A stretch of DNA of 64,000 bases. Source: Salvelinus alpinus. Taxonomy: Eukaryota; Chordata; Actinopteri; Salmoniformes; Salmonidae. The notes beneath the pieces are model-generated. The model was not told where the DNA came from, did not search any database, and worked only from the letters and a program-made list of their open reading frames with translations. Within the stretch, counting starts at the first letter, position 1, and each line of letters opens with the position of its first letter. Position numbers and translations under genes: made by a program. Of this stretch, positions 11,201 to 24,369 are shown piece after piece. Location of the stretch: positions 9,847,805-9,911,804 of the forward strand of contig NC_092120.1 of NCBI RefSeq assembly GCF_045679555.1. The letters run 5' to 3'.

Positions 11201-14200
11201 AAAGAAAGGAACAAAAATATAATCTCTCTATGAAAGTTCATTCAACAGTTCCTAGTGTTACTGTTATTATATTTTTCTATTCAGTAACTACTTTGGCAGC
11301 TTCACTATAAACCCAATTTGAGTTCAGAGAACCGTAAACCTAAAAATGAATGTATTATAAAACAATCCATTGAAATTCTAGTAGTTATTCTTCTCAATGT
11401 TCATCCTCTTTCCTAAAAGCCTTGAGGTGACCCATATAGTGACCCTGTTATTGAAAATATCCCCCAATTTCAACTGACCTAAACCCAGTTTGAGCTTCAT
11501 AAACCAACAAGCCTCACAATGAATTCATTTCTAAACATGCCACCATACTGTTTTTTGTTAGTTTCCACAACTCTTGCTTTCAGAGAGCTGTGTATGTTTA
11601 CAGTCTGTGTCTTATCGGTCCATCAAAGTCTTGCCCCCAGCCCTCGGATCTCCTCATCGCTCTGTGTGTTTGTCTGTCTGAGCGTTTGTCTGTCTGAGCG
11701 TGTGCTGCAGGGGCAGTGGTAGGCTCAAAACCTCACGTAGGCCAAATCCCACAGGGACCATTCTTGGGACAGGAGGTAGCTTAGTGGTTAGAGCGTTGGG
11801 CCAGTAACCGAAAGGTTTCTGGATCGAATCCCTGAGCTGACAAGGTAAAAATCTGTCTTTCTCCCAATGAACAAGGCAGATAACCCACTGTTCCCTTGTA
11901 GGCTGTCATTGTACATAGGAATTTTTTCTTAACTGACTTGCCTTGTCACTTGTCTCATAATCTCTCTGTCCCTTCCTTCTGTCCTAAGCCATAGAGTCTG
12001 CTATAGCCCCAGGAGATTTGAGTCTGGTACATCTTAATGATGGTTCTATGTGCTCAGAACTCTGTGCCTGGGTAAGGGTAATACTGAGCCCCAGCCCTCT
12101 GCCCATGTAGACAGGAAATGCAGGGAGTGCCCTAGAGCCTTCACAGAGAGCACTGACCATGTCTCTCGGCACGTAGCCTGCTTCTATTTCCCCCGAACCC
12201 AAAAAAGGCAGACAGAGACAGCAGAGGATGTTGTGATGGCTAGACAGCCTCCCGAGGGACCTAGCATCAAGTGATTACAGAGGTCAACAAAGAGCAGCTG
12301 AGCTGCTGCCTGAAAATGTTCTGTTTAATTCATCCATTTAAAGTTATTCTGTTGTTTTGTTATTTTATTATTACCTTGTTATTATCATTATTACACTTTT
12401 AGTATAAATGATTATATTGTCTGAATGTTAGACTATTTTAACGGTACATCTAAATGTCTTTAATACCTTGTTTATTTTGTGCTGTACCCTGATTGAGTAA
12501 GGAGGAGGCGGTGTAGTTTATCATGATGGATGAGAGGTCTGACAGATATGAGGAACAGATGGGTGTGTGGAGAAAAACGAGAAGGAAAAGAAAGATGTAA
12601 AAGAACACAGGAGAGTGAGACACACGGAGGGTGGCTAAGGATGGGTGGTTCAGATGAATGAGAGTGGAGAGTGTGAGAAAGGACGAAGAGGAGAAAGCAG
12701 ATTGACCTGGACTAGGACATGATAAGTGTAAAGCAAGAGGCCTGTAGTTGAGACGACAGGGGACGAAAGCAGACAAAGGTTTGTTTTAGGGACACAGCCA
12801 TAGAGAGGGTTCTAGGTGATTCTCACCCTGTCGGTAGCGTCCTGTAGCATCCCCATGGCCTGCTCCAGCCTGTTTCTGAGCTTCAGCAGGCGGTGGTACA
12901 GCTGCAGGCTCAGACAGAGCAGGAGGCCTCGGAACCGCGTCCACAACCCAGGCTCATCCTCCCCATCTTCATCCTCATACTGCTGTGTCCTCCTCTCCCA
13001 CTCTAGGCCTGGGGAACACACAGAGGCAAGTCAAAAGACAAATATGGCGTGGTCAACTCAACAGCAAGATGTAGATGTGTCTTTGTTGCCAAAACTTGCC
13101 CTCGTAACTGTAGTGTCCAATATTCGAAGCTGACTGGACATAGCCATATAGACAGAGCGAGGTGTTAGTACTTCCCACCGGGCACACACTGGTTGAATCA
13201 ACGTTGTTTACACGTCATTTCAATGAAATGACGAATGTGGAGTAGATGTTGAATTGACGTCTGTGCCCAGTGGGTTACTAGTAGTTGGTTGTATTTGCAC
13301 GGTAGGCTATGTGTCATTTCTTTCACACAGACATCACAACTCCTATCACCCCTTCCAAACACCTCTTCCCACACACACAGAGCGTCATCAGCGTGACACA
13401 CTGTCTGATCAACACAGTCTACGCACTCTACAATTACACACCATCATCTAAAAACATGCTTGATTGTTTACAAGTTAATGAATGATGAAAGAAAATTGAA
13501 TTTCCAAGCACACTTTATATTTCAAGTGAGGATATGAGTCAGTATGATTTGATAATGTACTGCAATGTTACCAAGACAACAGTGCATCACATCAATCTGG
13601 TTTTCATGTTGATTTGATCTCCTTTACAGACAGCAGGATATCAATTCTACTCTATTTTAATGAGTTATTTATTATATTTTTCCTATGATTAAAATATTTA
13701 CAAAACAAAATAATATAAATATTTGAAAATACATTTTATTCTCAAATCTGTTATTATGGATATCATTGTGTATTAGAACAGCCTCAAAGCAAATTAGTAG
13801 GGACATTATCAAACACTTGAAGAGTATTACCGCCCCCCTGTGGTAAAGTTCAGAAAGCAGCAATAGGATGACCATGCAGATTGTGGTGTACACTGTATAC
13901 TGTAACCTGACTTTAGACCAAAGACCTCATAAAGCATTCATGAATACACTTCAGCGGAAAGATAGCCTCCCAATCCACCATTCGGCAAAGACTGTGTAAA
14001 GTGCACTAGCCCCTCCACTACCCTCCACCCAAACTCACGCAGTGTACCCGTCAGGGGCATGTACTTGGCCATGGCCTCCTCTGAGCGTGTGAGGATGTCG
14101 TCCAGGCCCGAGGTGGCCATCTGACCCAGCTGTGACTCCTGCAGAGCCAGGAGATAGTACCAGGTGGCATCGGTCAGCTTGTCCCAGCGCCCCTGCATCC

Positions 14201-15349
14201 CGTCCAGCTCATCATTCACACGCAGCTGCACATCATCCAGGGTCAGGAAAAAGGCATCCTTCAGGCTACCCAATACCTGTGGGGGGGATGGGGGGGGTGG
14301 AGGAGAGGAGGGTTGTAGGGAATAGGGTGATAAGAAGTAGCATGGTGTTAAGATAAGGAAAGAAATGAAAGATAGCGAGTGAAGAAAAAGGGGGAGGTGG
14401 GAGTGGTAGAATAGTTGTAGATGATAAGGCAGAAAGAAAGGGAGAGAGGCAGTTTGGAATTTAGAAAAAGGGAGAAATAATCAGTCAGAGCAATAGTAGG
14501 ATATTATAAATGGAATCCATCCAACATGATTAATGGTCAGTAGCAGTATCCTTCCACATAGTCTAACACCATGCGAACTTAATGTCAATGTCAACTATTG
14601 AAACTCTGGTAATGCATCTAATAGACTATAAAGTGGTGTGAAAGGTCCATTAATGCTCGAACAATCAGAATGTGTCTACTATAACAGACCAGTCAGTCAG
14701 GCTCACACACTGCATCATCACCCATGGGGCCAGGCAGAACAGACACAGAGAGAGGAGACACCCACCTCCTCTGTAGACTGGTGCAGGACGGGAAAGTTAT
14801 TTTCCAGCTGGTCCAAGCCCATACAAGCATAGTTATTGACGACCTCAACTGCAATATGGAGGAGGGAAGCAATGGTGAGGGATGAGAACCAAAAGCTATT
14901 TGGTGGCAGCGATGGCATCCATGTTAAAGTTATTTACATTTGACATGTTATATTTGATGGCAGATGAGAGTTATAAGGCAATAGGGTAGAATAAATCAGT
15001 AGAGTTTTCAGTATTCAGTGGACTCACTCTGGGGCTCCAGACTAAGTAGGAGAGGGGTGGCACGGAGAATGGCAACCTGGGACACATTACGCACCCCAAT
15101 CTCAGCCACGCCCCCCACCACACCCAGGAGCGGGTAACGGCCCTTTACGGCCGTGTAAACTGAAACAACAGATTTCAGGGCGGAGTCGAAGAGAGGCAGA
15201 CTAGCCACCCGTTGCACGACGTTGGCCTGGAGAAAGGAGGAGAGCCAAGAGAACAATTTACTCCCTTGGAATCAAACGTTTAACTCCTGGTTATTGTTTT
15301 TATATATTTTCCAGCTCACCTCAAGGTGATGATTATTTGTGTACGACAT
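5174..15349 (-). CDS. Perilipin with a giant PKA-motif repeat tail (plin1 or plin6-like)
   Basis: Seven coding exons on the minus strand: 15349-15320, 15226-15028, 14848-14766, 14276-14039, 13008-12827, 8791-8525, 8227-5174; 4053 nt, 1350 residues. All junctions are GT-AG and in phase. The start MSYTNNHHLE continues to ANVVQRVASLPL, the PAT-domain signature (human PLIN1 has ENVLQRVLQLPV, from memory). A later GLDQLENNFPVL matches PLIN1 GLDHLEEKIPAL. Residues 1-333 form the PAT and helical lipid-droplet part; exon 6 is leucine-rich. Residues 334-1350 are one exon of tandem repeats with about 18 R-R-x-S motifs. Perilipins coat lipid droplets and gate lipase access; PKA phosphorylation of PLIN1 releases that block, and teleost Plin6 is PKA-phosphorylated on carotenoid droplets of pigment cells. 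Human PLIN1 is 522 residues, so this tail is an extreme expansion. A 5' UTR acceptor lies beside 15365, and a possible upstream exon ends at 16124. Confidence 0.85.
8228..8352. repeat. Purine-rich GA tract beside the perilipin repeat exon
   Basis: About 125 bp of GAGA/AGAGAC simple repeat on the plus strand. On the gene strand this is a CT-rich run ending directly at the 3' splice site, an exaggerated polypyrimidine tract. Confidence 0.9.
9164..10473 (+). mobile_element. Tc1-like transposon, family A copy 2
   Basis: 1310 bp between TA dinucleotides at 9162-9163 and 10474-10475, with inverted ends aactcagc and gctgagtt. It lies in perilipin intron 5. The plus-strand transposase N-terminus at 9433-9789 has two helix-turn-helix regions and GRAADHPRSGRPRVTTPAQD. 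The rest is broken across frames; VMVWGGVSQHHRTELV follows at 9931. Same family as 708-1845 but in opposite orientation. Inactive. Confidence 0.93.
11767..11948 (+). mobile_element. tRNA-derived SINE in perilipin intron 5
   Basis: The tRNA-like head has A-box-like ttagtggttagagcg and B-box-like ggatcgaatccc. The tail includes gtcattgtacataggaattt and aactgacttgcc, as in common salmonid SINEs. About 180 bp, somewhat diverged. Confidence 0.85.
13174..13274. mobile_element. Short foldback MITE, copy 1
   Basis: About 100 bp, nearly palindromic. The left end ccaccgggcacacactggt pairs with the right end gacgtctgtgcccagtggg, around the centre catttcaatgaaatg. It is in perilipin intron 4. The same family is at 40608-40715. 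Confidence 0.85.
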
Positions 15350-16123
15350 GTCTTTTTCACCAATCCTGTAAAACAGAATATGCAGAAAGAGTGAATTACC
15401 TTAGTGATTGTCAGGCAAACACCTCATAGGGACACAGGGGGCAAAGCAGAATACCCCAAGCGCTCTTTCCCACATCTGTTTCATAATGACTTCCTTATCT
15501 TGAATCTAACATCCTGCTTACATGGTAATGTCAGCTGCTAGGGTGCCACAATGATAACAGCTGTTCTATGCTCCTAGCATGGAAATCTAGTTATCCCTTC
15601 AGTGGGCGCTGACCATACCCAAGGAGGATGACAGTGAACAATGGGAGTCATGCAAGGGAATGAACTGTTCAGAAGTGCTGTAATGAAGAAACAATTTCAA
15701 ACCATTCTGTAATTAATTTAAGCAACAATAAGGAACTCAATAAATATTTACATAAACCAGAGGTCATCCATCCTTACATCAAGGTTTAAGTATGATCCAA
15801 TATTAAGCCACAGCCTAGTGGCATTGACCAGAAACATAAACACAGAAAGCAGTTCCGCTCAGACTATCAAATTTAAAGGAAAATATTGAAAGACAAGACA
15901 ATTATATGCTTGGAATAAGATCAAGTAAGCAGAGCTTTGGATAGAATTACTGTCAATGATATATATAAAAACTATATGCCAACATAGGCTACCACTAACA
16001 CCTTGTTGTAGCCCAGGCTAATGACTCCATCTGCCTCAAGATTGACCAACTAGGTAGCCTCGCCTAGGCAAATAAGGAAACATTTCTTGAAGGCTGATAA
16101 AAATGATGGAATAACATTCTTAC

Positions 16124-16300
16124 CTCAGAAAAGTGTAGTTTTAAAGATTTGAAGTATAAAATGAAATTTAACAAACTCTTCTCCAAGTTTTATTGCAGGT
16201 CTGGCTTGCACAACTTTCAATTCGGCCTATCAACTCCCGAGCTTTCAGAGCCGTTTAGCACCAAATAAGTATCACTGCTGAAGTGCGCAGGTTATGACAT
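16124..16300 (-). promoter_or_regulatory. Possible first (non-coding) exon and promoter area of perilipin
   Basis: A donor-like ctgag/gtaaga on the minus strand at 16124 would splice to the acceptor next to 15365, just before the start codon. The exon start and promoter cannot be fixed from sequence alone. Confidence 0.3.
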
Positions 16301-16749
16301 CTTTGCAATTTGGAAAGGATGCGCATGTGATCGAACTGCGAATCACAGTTTTGCTCTCAGCAATTAGAGGAGCATAGCAAATTGACAGATACGTTGCTTC
16401 TGCATTGATATTTCATGCATTAGGCTTTACTCCACCACAAAAGCAGCCTCTGGATGTATTTTTTTGTTGTTGCTTGTTTATAGCCTTGTACAGTTTGTTA
16501 AGTGCCATCTTGTTATTCTTCTTGTTCTGTGGTGGAATGTCTACAACAGTCACGATAACAGCTGAAAACTCCCTCTGGAGGTAGAAGGGTCAGCTTTTGA
16601 ACATCAGGTATTCCAAGATGGCTGAACAGGATTCTAAAGCCTGAGCGCTAAGTCTAAATTAAAGCCTAGGTCTACTACTTAGCCCTTCAAAAACTGTACT
16701 AGAAACGTAATGTTGAAGTAGGGGATATTATTCATCAAATGGCTACCCT
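16301..16749. other. Spacer upstream of perilipin
   Basis: No gene or recognisable repeat seen. Confidence 0.4.
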
Positions 16750-17413
<664 letters not shown>

Positions 17414-17764
17414 AGGCCTAACTACTTGACCTGAACAAAGAAGGCCTACTGTGGTAAAACTTGTTTTATTTTCAACACTGTTACTGCAATTTTCCCCAGT
17501 CTCATCTATTATAGAGCAAAGGAGGCATCTTTATTGAACTTCATTCCCACATTCAAGAACATTTTCATGTTTTCTTTCTAATAAAAGAATCCTATCACAG
17601 TTGAAGGTTGATTCTTAGTTTAGAGGGCAAGATGCTAGCTTAAGGCAAAAGTTATTCACATAATACACTTTCTCTTATTTCAAGCCAAATCTGAAATTTG
17701 GATCATTTCATTTTCCAAGGAGTTGAATACACTTGACATGAATGGATATCTGTATAGTGGAAGT
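17414..17764. other. Short unassigned spacer
   Basis: No gene seen between two LINE fragments; it may be old LINE or host sequence. Confidence 0.4.
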
Positions 17765-19065
17765 TCCCAGAAACCCTGCTGAATTTGTCAGATGACTCCA
17801 TGGCAAATCTTGACCATAATTCTATCCTCATGATTCCTGATTACAAGCAAAAATTAAAGCAGGAAGCAGCAGCGCTCTGTCAATAACAAAGTGGTTAGAT
17901 GAAGCAGATGCTAAGCTACAGGACTGTTTTGCTAGCACAGACTGGAATTTGTTCCGGGATTATTCTGATGGCATTGAGGAGTACACCACATCAGTCACTG
18001 GTTTCATCAATAAGTGCATAGATGACATCGTCCCCACAGTGACTGTACGTACATACCAGAACCATGGATTACAGGCAACATCCACACTGAGCTAAAGGGT
18101 AGAGCTGCCGCTTTCAAGGAGCGGTACTCTAACCCGGAAGCTTATAATAAATCCCGTTATGCCCTCCAACAAACCATCAAACAGTCAAATTTCCAATACA
18201 AACTTGAATTGTATTGTACTACACCGGCTCCGACACTCGTCAGATGTGGCAGGGCTTGCAAACTATTACAGACTACAAAGGGAAGCACAGCCGAGAGCTG
18301 CTCATTGACACGAGTCTACCAGACAAGCTAAATTACTTATATGCTCGCTTCGAGGCAAGTAACACTGAAACATGCATGAGAACATCAGCTGTTCCCGACA
18401 ACTGTGTGATATCGTTCTCCGCAGCCGATGTGAGTAAGACCTTTAAACAGGTCAACATTCACAAGGCCGCAGGGCCAGACGGATTACCAGGACGTGTACT
18501 CCGAGCATGCGCTGACCAACTGGCAAGTGTCTTCACTGACATTTTCAACCTCTCCCTATCTGAGTCTGTAATACCAACATGTTTCAAGCAGACCACCATA
18601 GTCCCTATGCCTAAGAACACTAAGGTAACCTGCCTAAATTACTACCGACCCGTAACACTCACGTCTGCAGCCATGAAGTGCTTTGAAAGGCTGGTCATGG
18701 CTCACATCAACACCATAATCCCAGAAACCCTAGACCCACTCCAATTTGCATACCGCCCCAACAGATTCAGAGATGATGCCATCTCTATTGCAGTCCACAC
18801 TGCCCTTTCACACCTGGACTAAAGGAACACCTATGTGAGAATGCTATTCATTGACTACAACTCAGCGTTCAACACCATAGTGCCTTCAAAGCTCATCACT
18901 AAGCTAAGGACCCTGGGACTAAACATAGGTGGTAAGGGTAGGTAACAACACATCCGCCACGTTGATCCCTCAGGGATGCCTGCACAGTCCACTTTTGTAC
19001 TCCCTGTTCACTCATGACTGCACGGCCAGGCACGACTCCAACACCATCATTAAGTTTATTCTTCG
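17765..19065 (+). mobile_element. L2-type LINE ORF2 fragment, first copy
   Basis: The segment runs from the end of the pre-RT region into reverse transcriptase. The open part 18214-18822 holds [41 protein letters not shown] and PLQFAYRPNR, classic non-LTR RT blocks. After a stop (TAA at 18820-18822), [17 protein letters not shown] continues in the same frame. The copy lacks its 5' half and stops before the YxDD region is complete. Dead. Confidence 0.88.
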
Positions 19066-20413
19066 CACGCTTTGAGGGTAAGACTGTGCCCGCCCGACGC
19101 GGCCCACTACCAAGGACTGTGGGCTCTCCTTCTCCATAGCCAACGTGAGTAAAACATTTAAACGTGTTAACCCTCGCAAAGCTGCCGGCCCAGACTATCT
19201 TCCCATAGCACTCACCACTGTCATCATGACGTTCTTTGAGAGACTAGTCAAGGATCATATCACCTCTACCTTACCTGCCACCCTAGACCCACTTCAATTT
19301 GCTTACCACCCCAATAGATCCCCAGACGATGCAATCGCTCAGCATTCAACACCTTAGTACCCTCCAAGCTCATCATTAAGCTTGAGGCCCTGGGTCTGAA
19401 CCCCGCCCTGTGAAACTGGGTCCTGGACTTCCTGACGGGCCGCCCCCATGTGGTGAAGGTAGGAAACATCACCTCCACTCCGCTGATCCTCAACACTGGG
19501 GCCCCACAAGGGTGCGTGCTCAGCCCCCTCCTGTACTCCCTGTTCACCAATGACTGCGTGGCCAAGCACACCTCCAACTTAATCATCAAGTTTGCAGACG
19601 ACACAACAGTAGTAGGCTTGATTACCAACGATGACGGGACAGCCTACAGGGAGGAGGTGAGGGCTCTGGGAGTGTGGTGCCTGGAAAACAACCTCTCACT
19701 CAAAGTCAACAAAACAAAGGAGATGATCGTGGACTTCAGCAAAAAGCAGAGGATGCAACCCCCTATCTACATCGACGGGACCGCAGTGGAGAAGGTGGAA
19801 AGCTTCAAGTTCCTTGGCGTACACATCACGGACAAACTGAAATGGACCACACAGACAGTGTGGTGAAGAAGGCACAACAGAGCCTCTTCAACCTCAGGAG
19901 GCTAAATAAATTTGGCTTGTCACCTAAAACCCTCACAAACCTTTACAGATGAAAACAATTGAAAGCACAACTGAAAGCATCCTGTCGGGCTGTATCACCG
20001 CCTGGTACGGCAACTGCACCGCCCGCAACCGCAAGGCTCTCCAGAGGGTGGTGCAGTCTGCACAACGCATTACTGGGGGCAAACTACCCGCCCTCCAGGA
20101 CACCTATAACACCCGACGTCACAGGAAGACCAAAAAGATCATCAAGGACATCCATCACCCGAGCCACTGCCTGTTCACCCCGCTAACATCCAGAAGGCAA
20201 GCTCAGTACAGGTGCATCAAAGCTGGGACCGAGAGACTGAAAAACAGCTTCTATCTCAAGGCCATCAGACTGTTAAACAGCCATCACTGGCACATTAGAG
20301 GCTGCTGCCTATGGGCATAGATTAGAAATCACTGGCCACTTTAAGGAATGGAACACTAGTCACTTTAATAATGGTTACATATCCGGCATTACTCATCTCA
20401 TATGTATATACTA
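19066..20413 (+). mobile_element. Related L2-type LINE ORF2 fragment, second copy
   Basis: A second RT start (SKTFKRVNPRKAAGPDYLP) follows directly on the first copy. The 19450-19866 frame has [21 protein letters not shown] and [10 protein letters not shown], the RT catalytic FADD core, and [12 protein letters not shown]. 19949-20320 encodes the C-terminal GCITAWYGNCTARNRKALQRVVQSAQ. The 3' UTR reaches catatgtatatacta. Frameshifted and internally deleted. Confidence 0.9.
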
Positions 20414-20441
20414 TGAGATATAGTGTCTTATCCGGTGTCCT
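20341..20441 (+). repeat. Left copy of long direct repeat flanking the 1.5-kb element
   Basis: LINE-tail sequence ttaaggaatggaacactagt onward, through gtcttatccggtgtcc. It recurs at 21906-22026, with a gap in this left copy. Confidence 0.75.
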
Positions 20442-21905
20442 TATGGCTGCAGGGGCAGTATTGAGTAGCTTGGATGAAAGGTGCCCATTTCAAACAGCCT
20501 GCTCCTTAGTCATAGTTACTAATATTTGCATATTATTATTAATATTGGATAAAAAACACTCCAAAGTTTCTAAAACTGTTTGAATTATTTCTCTGAGATT
20601 AACAGAACTCATATTGGCAGGCAAAATCCTGAGTTGAAATCAAAACAGGAAATCAGAAATCTGAGATTGTCTGTATTCACCAGAGTCCCTAAAGAAGTCC
20701 AATTGACGTATGACTGAGGTTGCACTGCCTAAGGGTTCCACTAGATGTCAGCAATCAATAGAAATTCCAATGAGACTTCTATGGTGTTGTGGGAGAGAAT
20801 GAGAGCAGAATCAGTCAGGTGTCCATCAAGCAGCCATGCGCTTATCATCCTACTTCCTCATGCAAGTCACTGAGTTCCATGGCTCACGCAGACAAGAAGG
20901 AATACTCCGGTTGGAACTTTATTGAAGCTATATGTTAAAAACATCCTAATGATTGATTCAGTACTTAGTTTGAAATGTTTCTTCGACCGGTAATATCACA
21001 TTTTGAAGTTTTTGTCCGATATGAAGCTGACCAGAATTAGCGTTTGGACATGTTTATCAAACGCGCTAACAATTGGACATAAATAACGGATTTTTTCAAA
21101 CAAAACAAACATTTATTGTGGACCTGGGATTCCTGCTGTGCTTTCTGATCGAGACCAACAAAGGTAATGAAATATTTATAATGTATTTTATTGTTTATAG
21201 TGACGCTATCTTTGCTGCTGTGATATGCTAATTTGAGCGCCGACACAGATTATAGCGTGCAATTATTTTTCCTTAAAGTTTTTTTAAAATCTAACATAGC
21301 GGTTGCATTAAGGAGAGGTATATCTATAATTCAATGTGTATAACTTGTATTATCGTCTATATTTATGATGAGTATTCATGTTGAAACGATGGGCTATGCA
21401 AAGTCACTTGATGTTTTTGCATTTAGTGAATCTTGTAGCCTCAATGTAAACTCAGATTTTTTGATATAAATATGAATTGAATCAAACAAAACACGCATGT
21501 ATTGTGTAACATGAAGTCCTATGAGTGTCATCTGATGAAAATAATCGAAGGTTAGTGATTCATTTTATCTCTATTATGGTTTTTGTGAAGCTATCATTAG
21601 CTGGGAAAAATGGCTGTGATTATTTTTAGTTTTGTGGTGACCTAACATAATCGTTTGTAGTGCTTCGCTGAAAAGCCTATTTGAAATCGGACACTTTGGT
21701 GGGATTAACAACAAGATTACCTTTAAAATGATATTTACATTTACATTTACATTTAAGTCATTTAGCAGATGCTCTTATCCAGAGCGACTTATAAGACACA
21801 TGTATGTTTGAGGAATTTTAATTATGAGATTTCTGGTTTTTGAATTTGGCGCCCTGCACTTGGACTGGCTGTTGTCATATTGGTCCCGATATCGGGAGCC
21901 ATAAA
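20442..21905 (+). mobile_element. Unidentified 1.46-kb dispersed element
   Basis: Starts near atggctgcaggggcagtatt. It has no meaningful open frame and is AT-rich. It lies inside the LINE tail, and I recognise its opening as a frequent salmonid repeat. It carries a reversed SINE tail at 21730-21794. Probably a non-autonomous element; class not determined. Confidence 0.55.
21730..21794 (-). mobile_element. SINE 3'-tail fragment
   Basis: Reverse complement of the salmonid SINE tail (gtcgctctggataagagc-like, then TAAATG repeats), about 65 bp, without a tRNA-like head. Confidence 0.75.
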
Positions 21906-22026
21906 TTAAGGAATGGAACACTAGTCACTTTAATAATGGTTACATATCTGGCATTACTCATCTCATATGTATATACTAGGGTCAGTCTGTTATCTGGAGT
22001 ATTTCTCCTGTCTTATCCGGTGTCCT
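21906..22026 (+). repeat. Right copy of long direct repeat flanking the 1.5-kb element
   Basis: Partner of 20341-20441. The first 72 bp match almost perfectly (one clear difference near gcattactc). Confidence 0.75.
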
Positions 22027-22634
22027 GTGTGAATTTAAGTATGCTCTCTCTAATTCTCTCTTTCTTTCTTTCTCTCTCTCGGAGGACCTAAGGCCTAGGA
22101 CCATGCCTCAGGACTACCTGGCATGATGACTCCTTGCTGTCCCCAGTCCACCTGGCCGTGCTGCTACTCCAGTTTCAACTGTTCTGCCTGCGGCTATGGA
22201 ACCCTGACCTGTTCACCGGACGTGCTACCTGTCCCAGACCTGCTGTTTTCAACTCTCTAGAGACAGCAAGAGCGGCAGAGATACTCTTAATGATCGGCTA
22301 TGAAAAAACAACTGACATTTACTCCTGAGGTGCTGACTTATTGCACCCTCGACAACTACTGTGATTATTATTATTTGACCATGCTGGTCATTTATGAACA
22401 TTTGAACATCTTGGCCATGTTCTGTTATAATCTCCACCCAGCACAGCCAGAAGAGGACTGGCCACCCAGGTTTCTTCCTAGGTTTTGGCCTTTCTAGGGA
22501 GTTTTTCCTAGCCACCGTGCTTCTACACCTGCATTGCTTGCTGTTTGGGGTTTTAGGCTGGGTTTCTGTACAGCACTTTGAGATATCAGCTGATGTAAGA
22601 AGAGCTATATAAATACATTTGATTTGATTTGATA
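21978..22634 (+). mobile_element. LINE 3'-terminal fragment, nested in the L2 tail
   Basis: From agggtcagtctgttatctgg to the terminal tttgatttgatttgat repeats. It interrupts the L2 tail, which resumes at 22635 (atactgtattttatact). The short word atact lies at both junctions, as expected for insertion. Related to 26905-27820. Confidence 0.75.
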
Positions 22635-22791
22635 TACTGTATTTTATACTATTCTATGGTTTATTAGTCACTTAATAATGTTTATATATCTTGCATTACT
22701 CCTCTCATATGTATATACTGTACTCTATACTATTCTACCGTATCTTAGTCACTTAATGTTTACATATTTTGCATTACTCATCTCAAATGTA
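22635..22791 (+). mobile_element. Resumed L2 LINE tail
   Basis: Two tandem-like units of cttaatgtttacatattttg and catctcatatgtatatact, continuing the tail interrupted upstream. Ended by the Tc1 insertion at 22792. Confidence 0.65.
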
Positions 22792-24367
22792 CAGTTGAAG
22801 TCAGAAGTTTACATACACCTTAGCCAAATACATTTTAACTCAGTTTCACAATTCCTGACATTTAATCCTAGTAAAAATTCCTTGTCTTAGGTCAGTTAGG
22901 ATCACCACTTTATTTTAAGAATGTGAAATGTCAGAATAATAGTAGAGAGAATGACTTATTTCAGCTTTTTATTTCTTTCATCACATTCCCAGTGGGTCAG
23001 AAGTTCACATACAGTCAATTAGTATTTGGTAGCATTACCTTTAAATTGTTTAACTTGGGTCAAACATTTTGGGTAGCCTTCCACAAGCTTCCCACAATAA
23101 GTTGGGTGAATTTTGGCCCATTCCTTCTGACAGCTGAGTCAGTTTGTAGGCCTCCTTGCTCGCACATTCTTTTTCAGTTCTGCCAACAAATGTTCTATAG
23201 GATTGAGGTCAGGGCTTTGTGATGGCCACTCCAATACCTTGACTTTGTTGTCCTTAAGCCATTTTGCCACAACTTTGGAAGTATGCTTGGGGTCGTTGTC
23301 CATTTTGAAGACCCATTTGCGACCAAGCTTTAACTTCCTGACTGATGTCTTGAGATGTTGCTTCAATAAATCCACATCATTTTCATTCCTCATGTTGGCA
23401 TCTATTTTGTGAAGTGCACCAGTCCCTCCTGTAGCAAAGCACCGCCACAACATGATGCTGCCATCTCCGTGCTTCACGGTTGGGAGGGATGGTGTTATTT
23501 GGCTTGCAAGCCTTCCCCTTTTTCCTCCAAACAATAACGATGGTCATTATGGCCAAACAGTTCTATTTTTGTTTCATCAGACCAGAGGACATTTCTCCAA
23601 AAAGTACGATCTTTGTCCCCATGTGCAGTTGCAAACCGTAGTCTGGCTTTTTATGGTGCTTTTGGAGCAGTGGTTTCTTCCTTGCTGAGCAGCCTTTCAG
23701 GTTATGTCGATATAGGACTCGTTTGACTGTGGAATAGATACTTTTGTACCTGTTTCCTCCAGCATCTTCACAAGGTCCAGAACACGTCTCCTTTCTGAGC
23801 GGTATGACGGCTGTGTGGTCCCATGGTGTTTATACTTGCGTACTATTGTTTGTCCAGATGAACGTGATACCTTCAGGCATTTGGAAATTGCTCCCAAGGA
23901 TCAACCAGACTTGTGGAGGTCTACAATTCTTTTTCTGCGGTCTTGGCTGATTTCTTTTGATTTTCCCATGATGTCAAGCAAAGAGTCTGAGTCTGAAGGT
24001 AGGCCTTGAAATACATCCACAGGTACACCTCCAATTGACTCAAATGATGTCAATTAGCCTATCAGAAGCTCCTAAAGCCATGACATAATTTTCTGGAATT
24101 TCCCAAGCTGTTTAAAGGCACAGTCAACATAGTGTATGTAAACTTCTGACCCACTGGATTTGTGATACAGTAAATTATAAGTGAAATAATAAGTGAAATA
24201 ATCTGTCTGTAAGCAATTGTTGGAAAAATTACTTGTGTCATGCACAAAGTAGATGTCCTAACCGACTTGCCAAAACTATAGTTTGTTAACAAGACATTTG
24301 TGGAGTGGTTGAAAAACTAGTTTTAATGACTCCAACTTAAGTGTATGTAAACTTCCGACTTCAACTG
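22792..24367 (-). mobile_element. Tc1-like transposon, family B copy 1
   Basis: 1576 bp with TA duplications (22790-22791, 24368-24369). Inverted ends are cagttgaagtcagaagttta and its complement. Minus-strand transposase pieces are 23697-23897 (helix-turn-helix, VSRSSGQTIVRKYKHHGTT) and 23139-23534 (SIMLWRCFATGG, MDNDPKHTS, SPDLNPIEHLLAELK), so D and E catalytic residues are recognisable. The frame is broken between them. Same family as 57631-59288. Confidence 0.95.
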
Positions 24368-24369
24368 TA

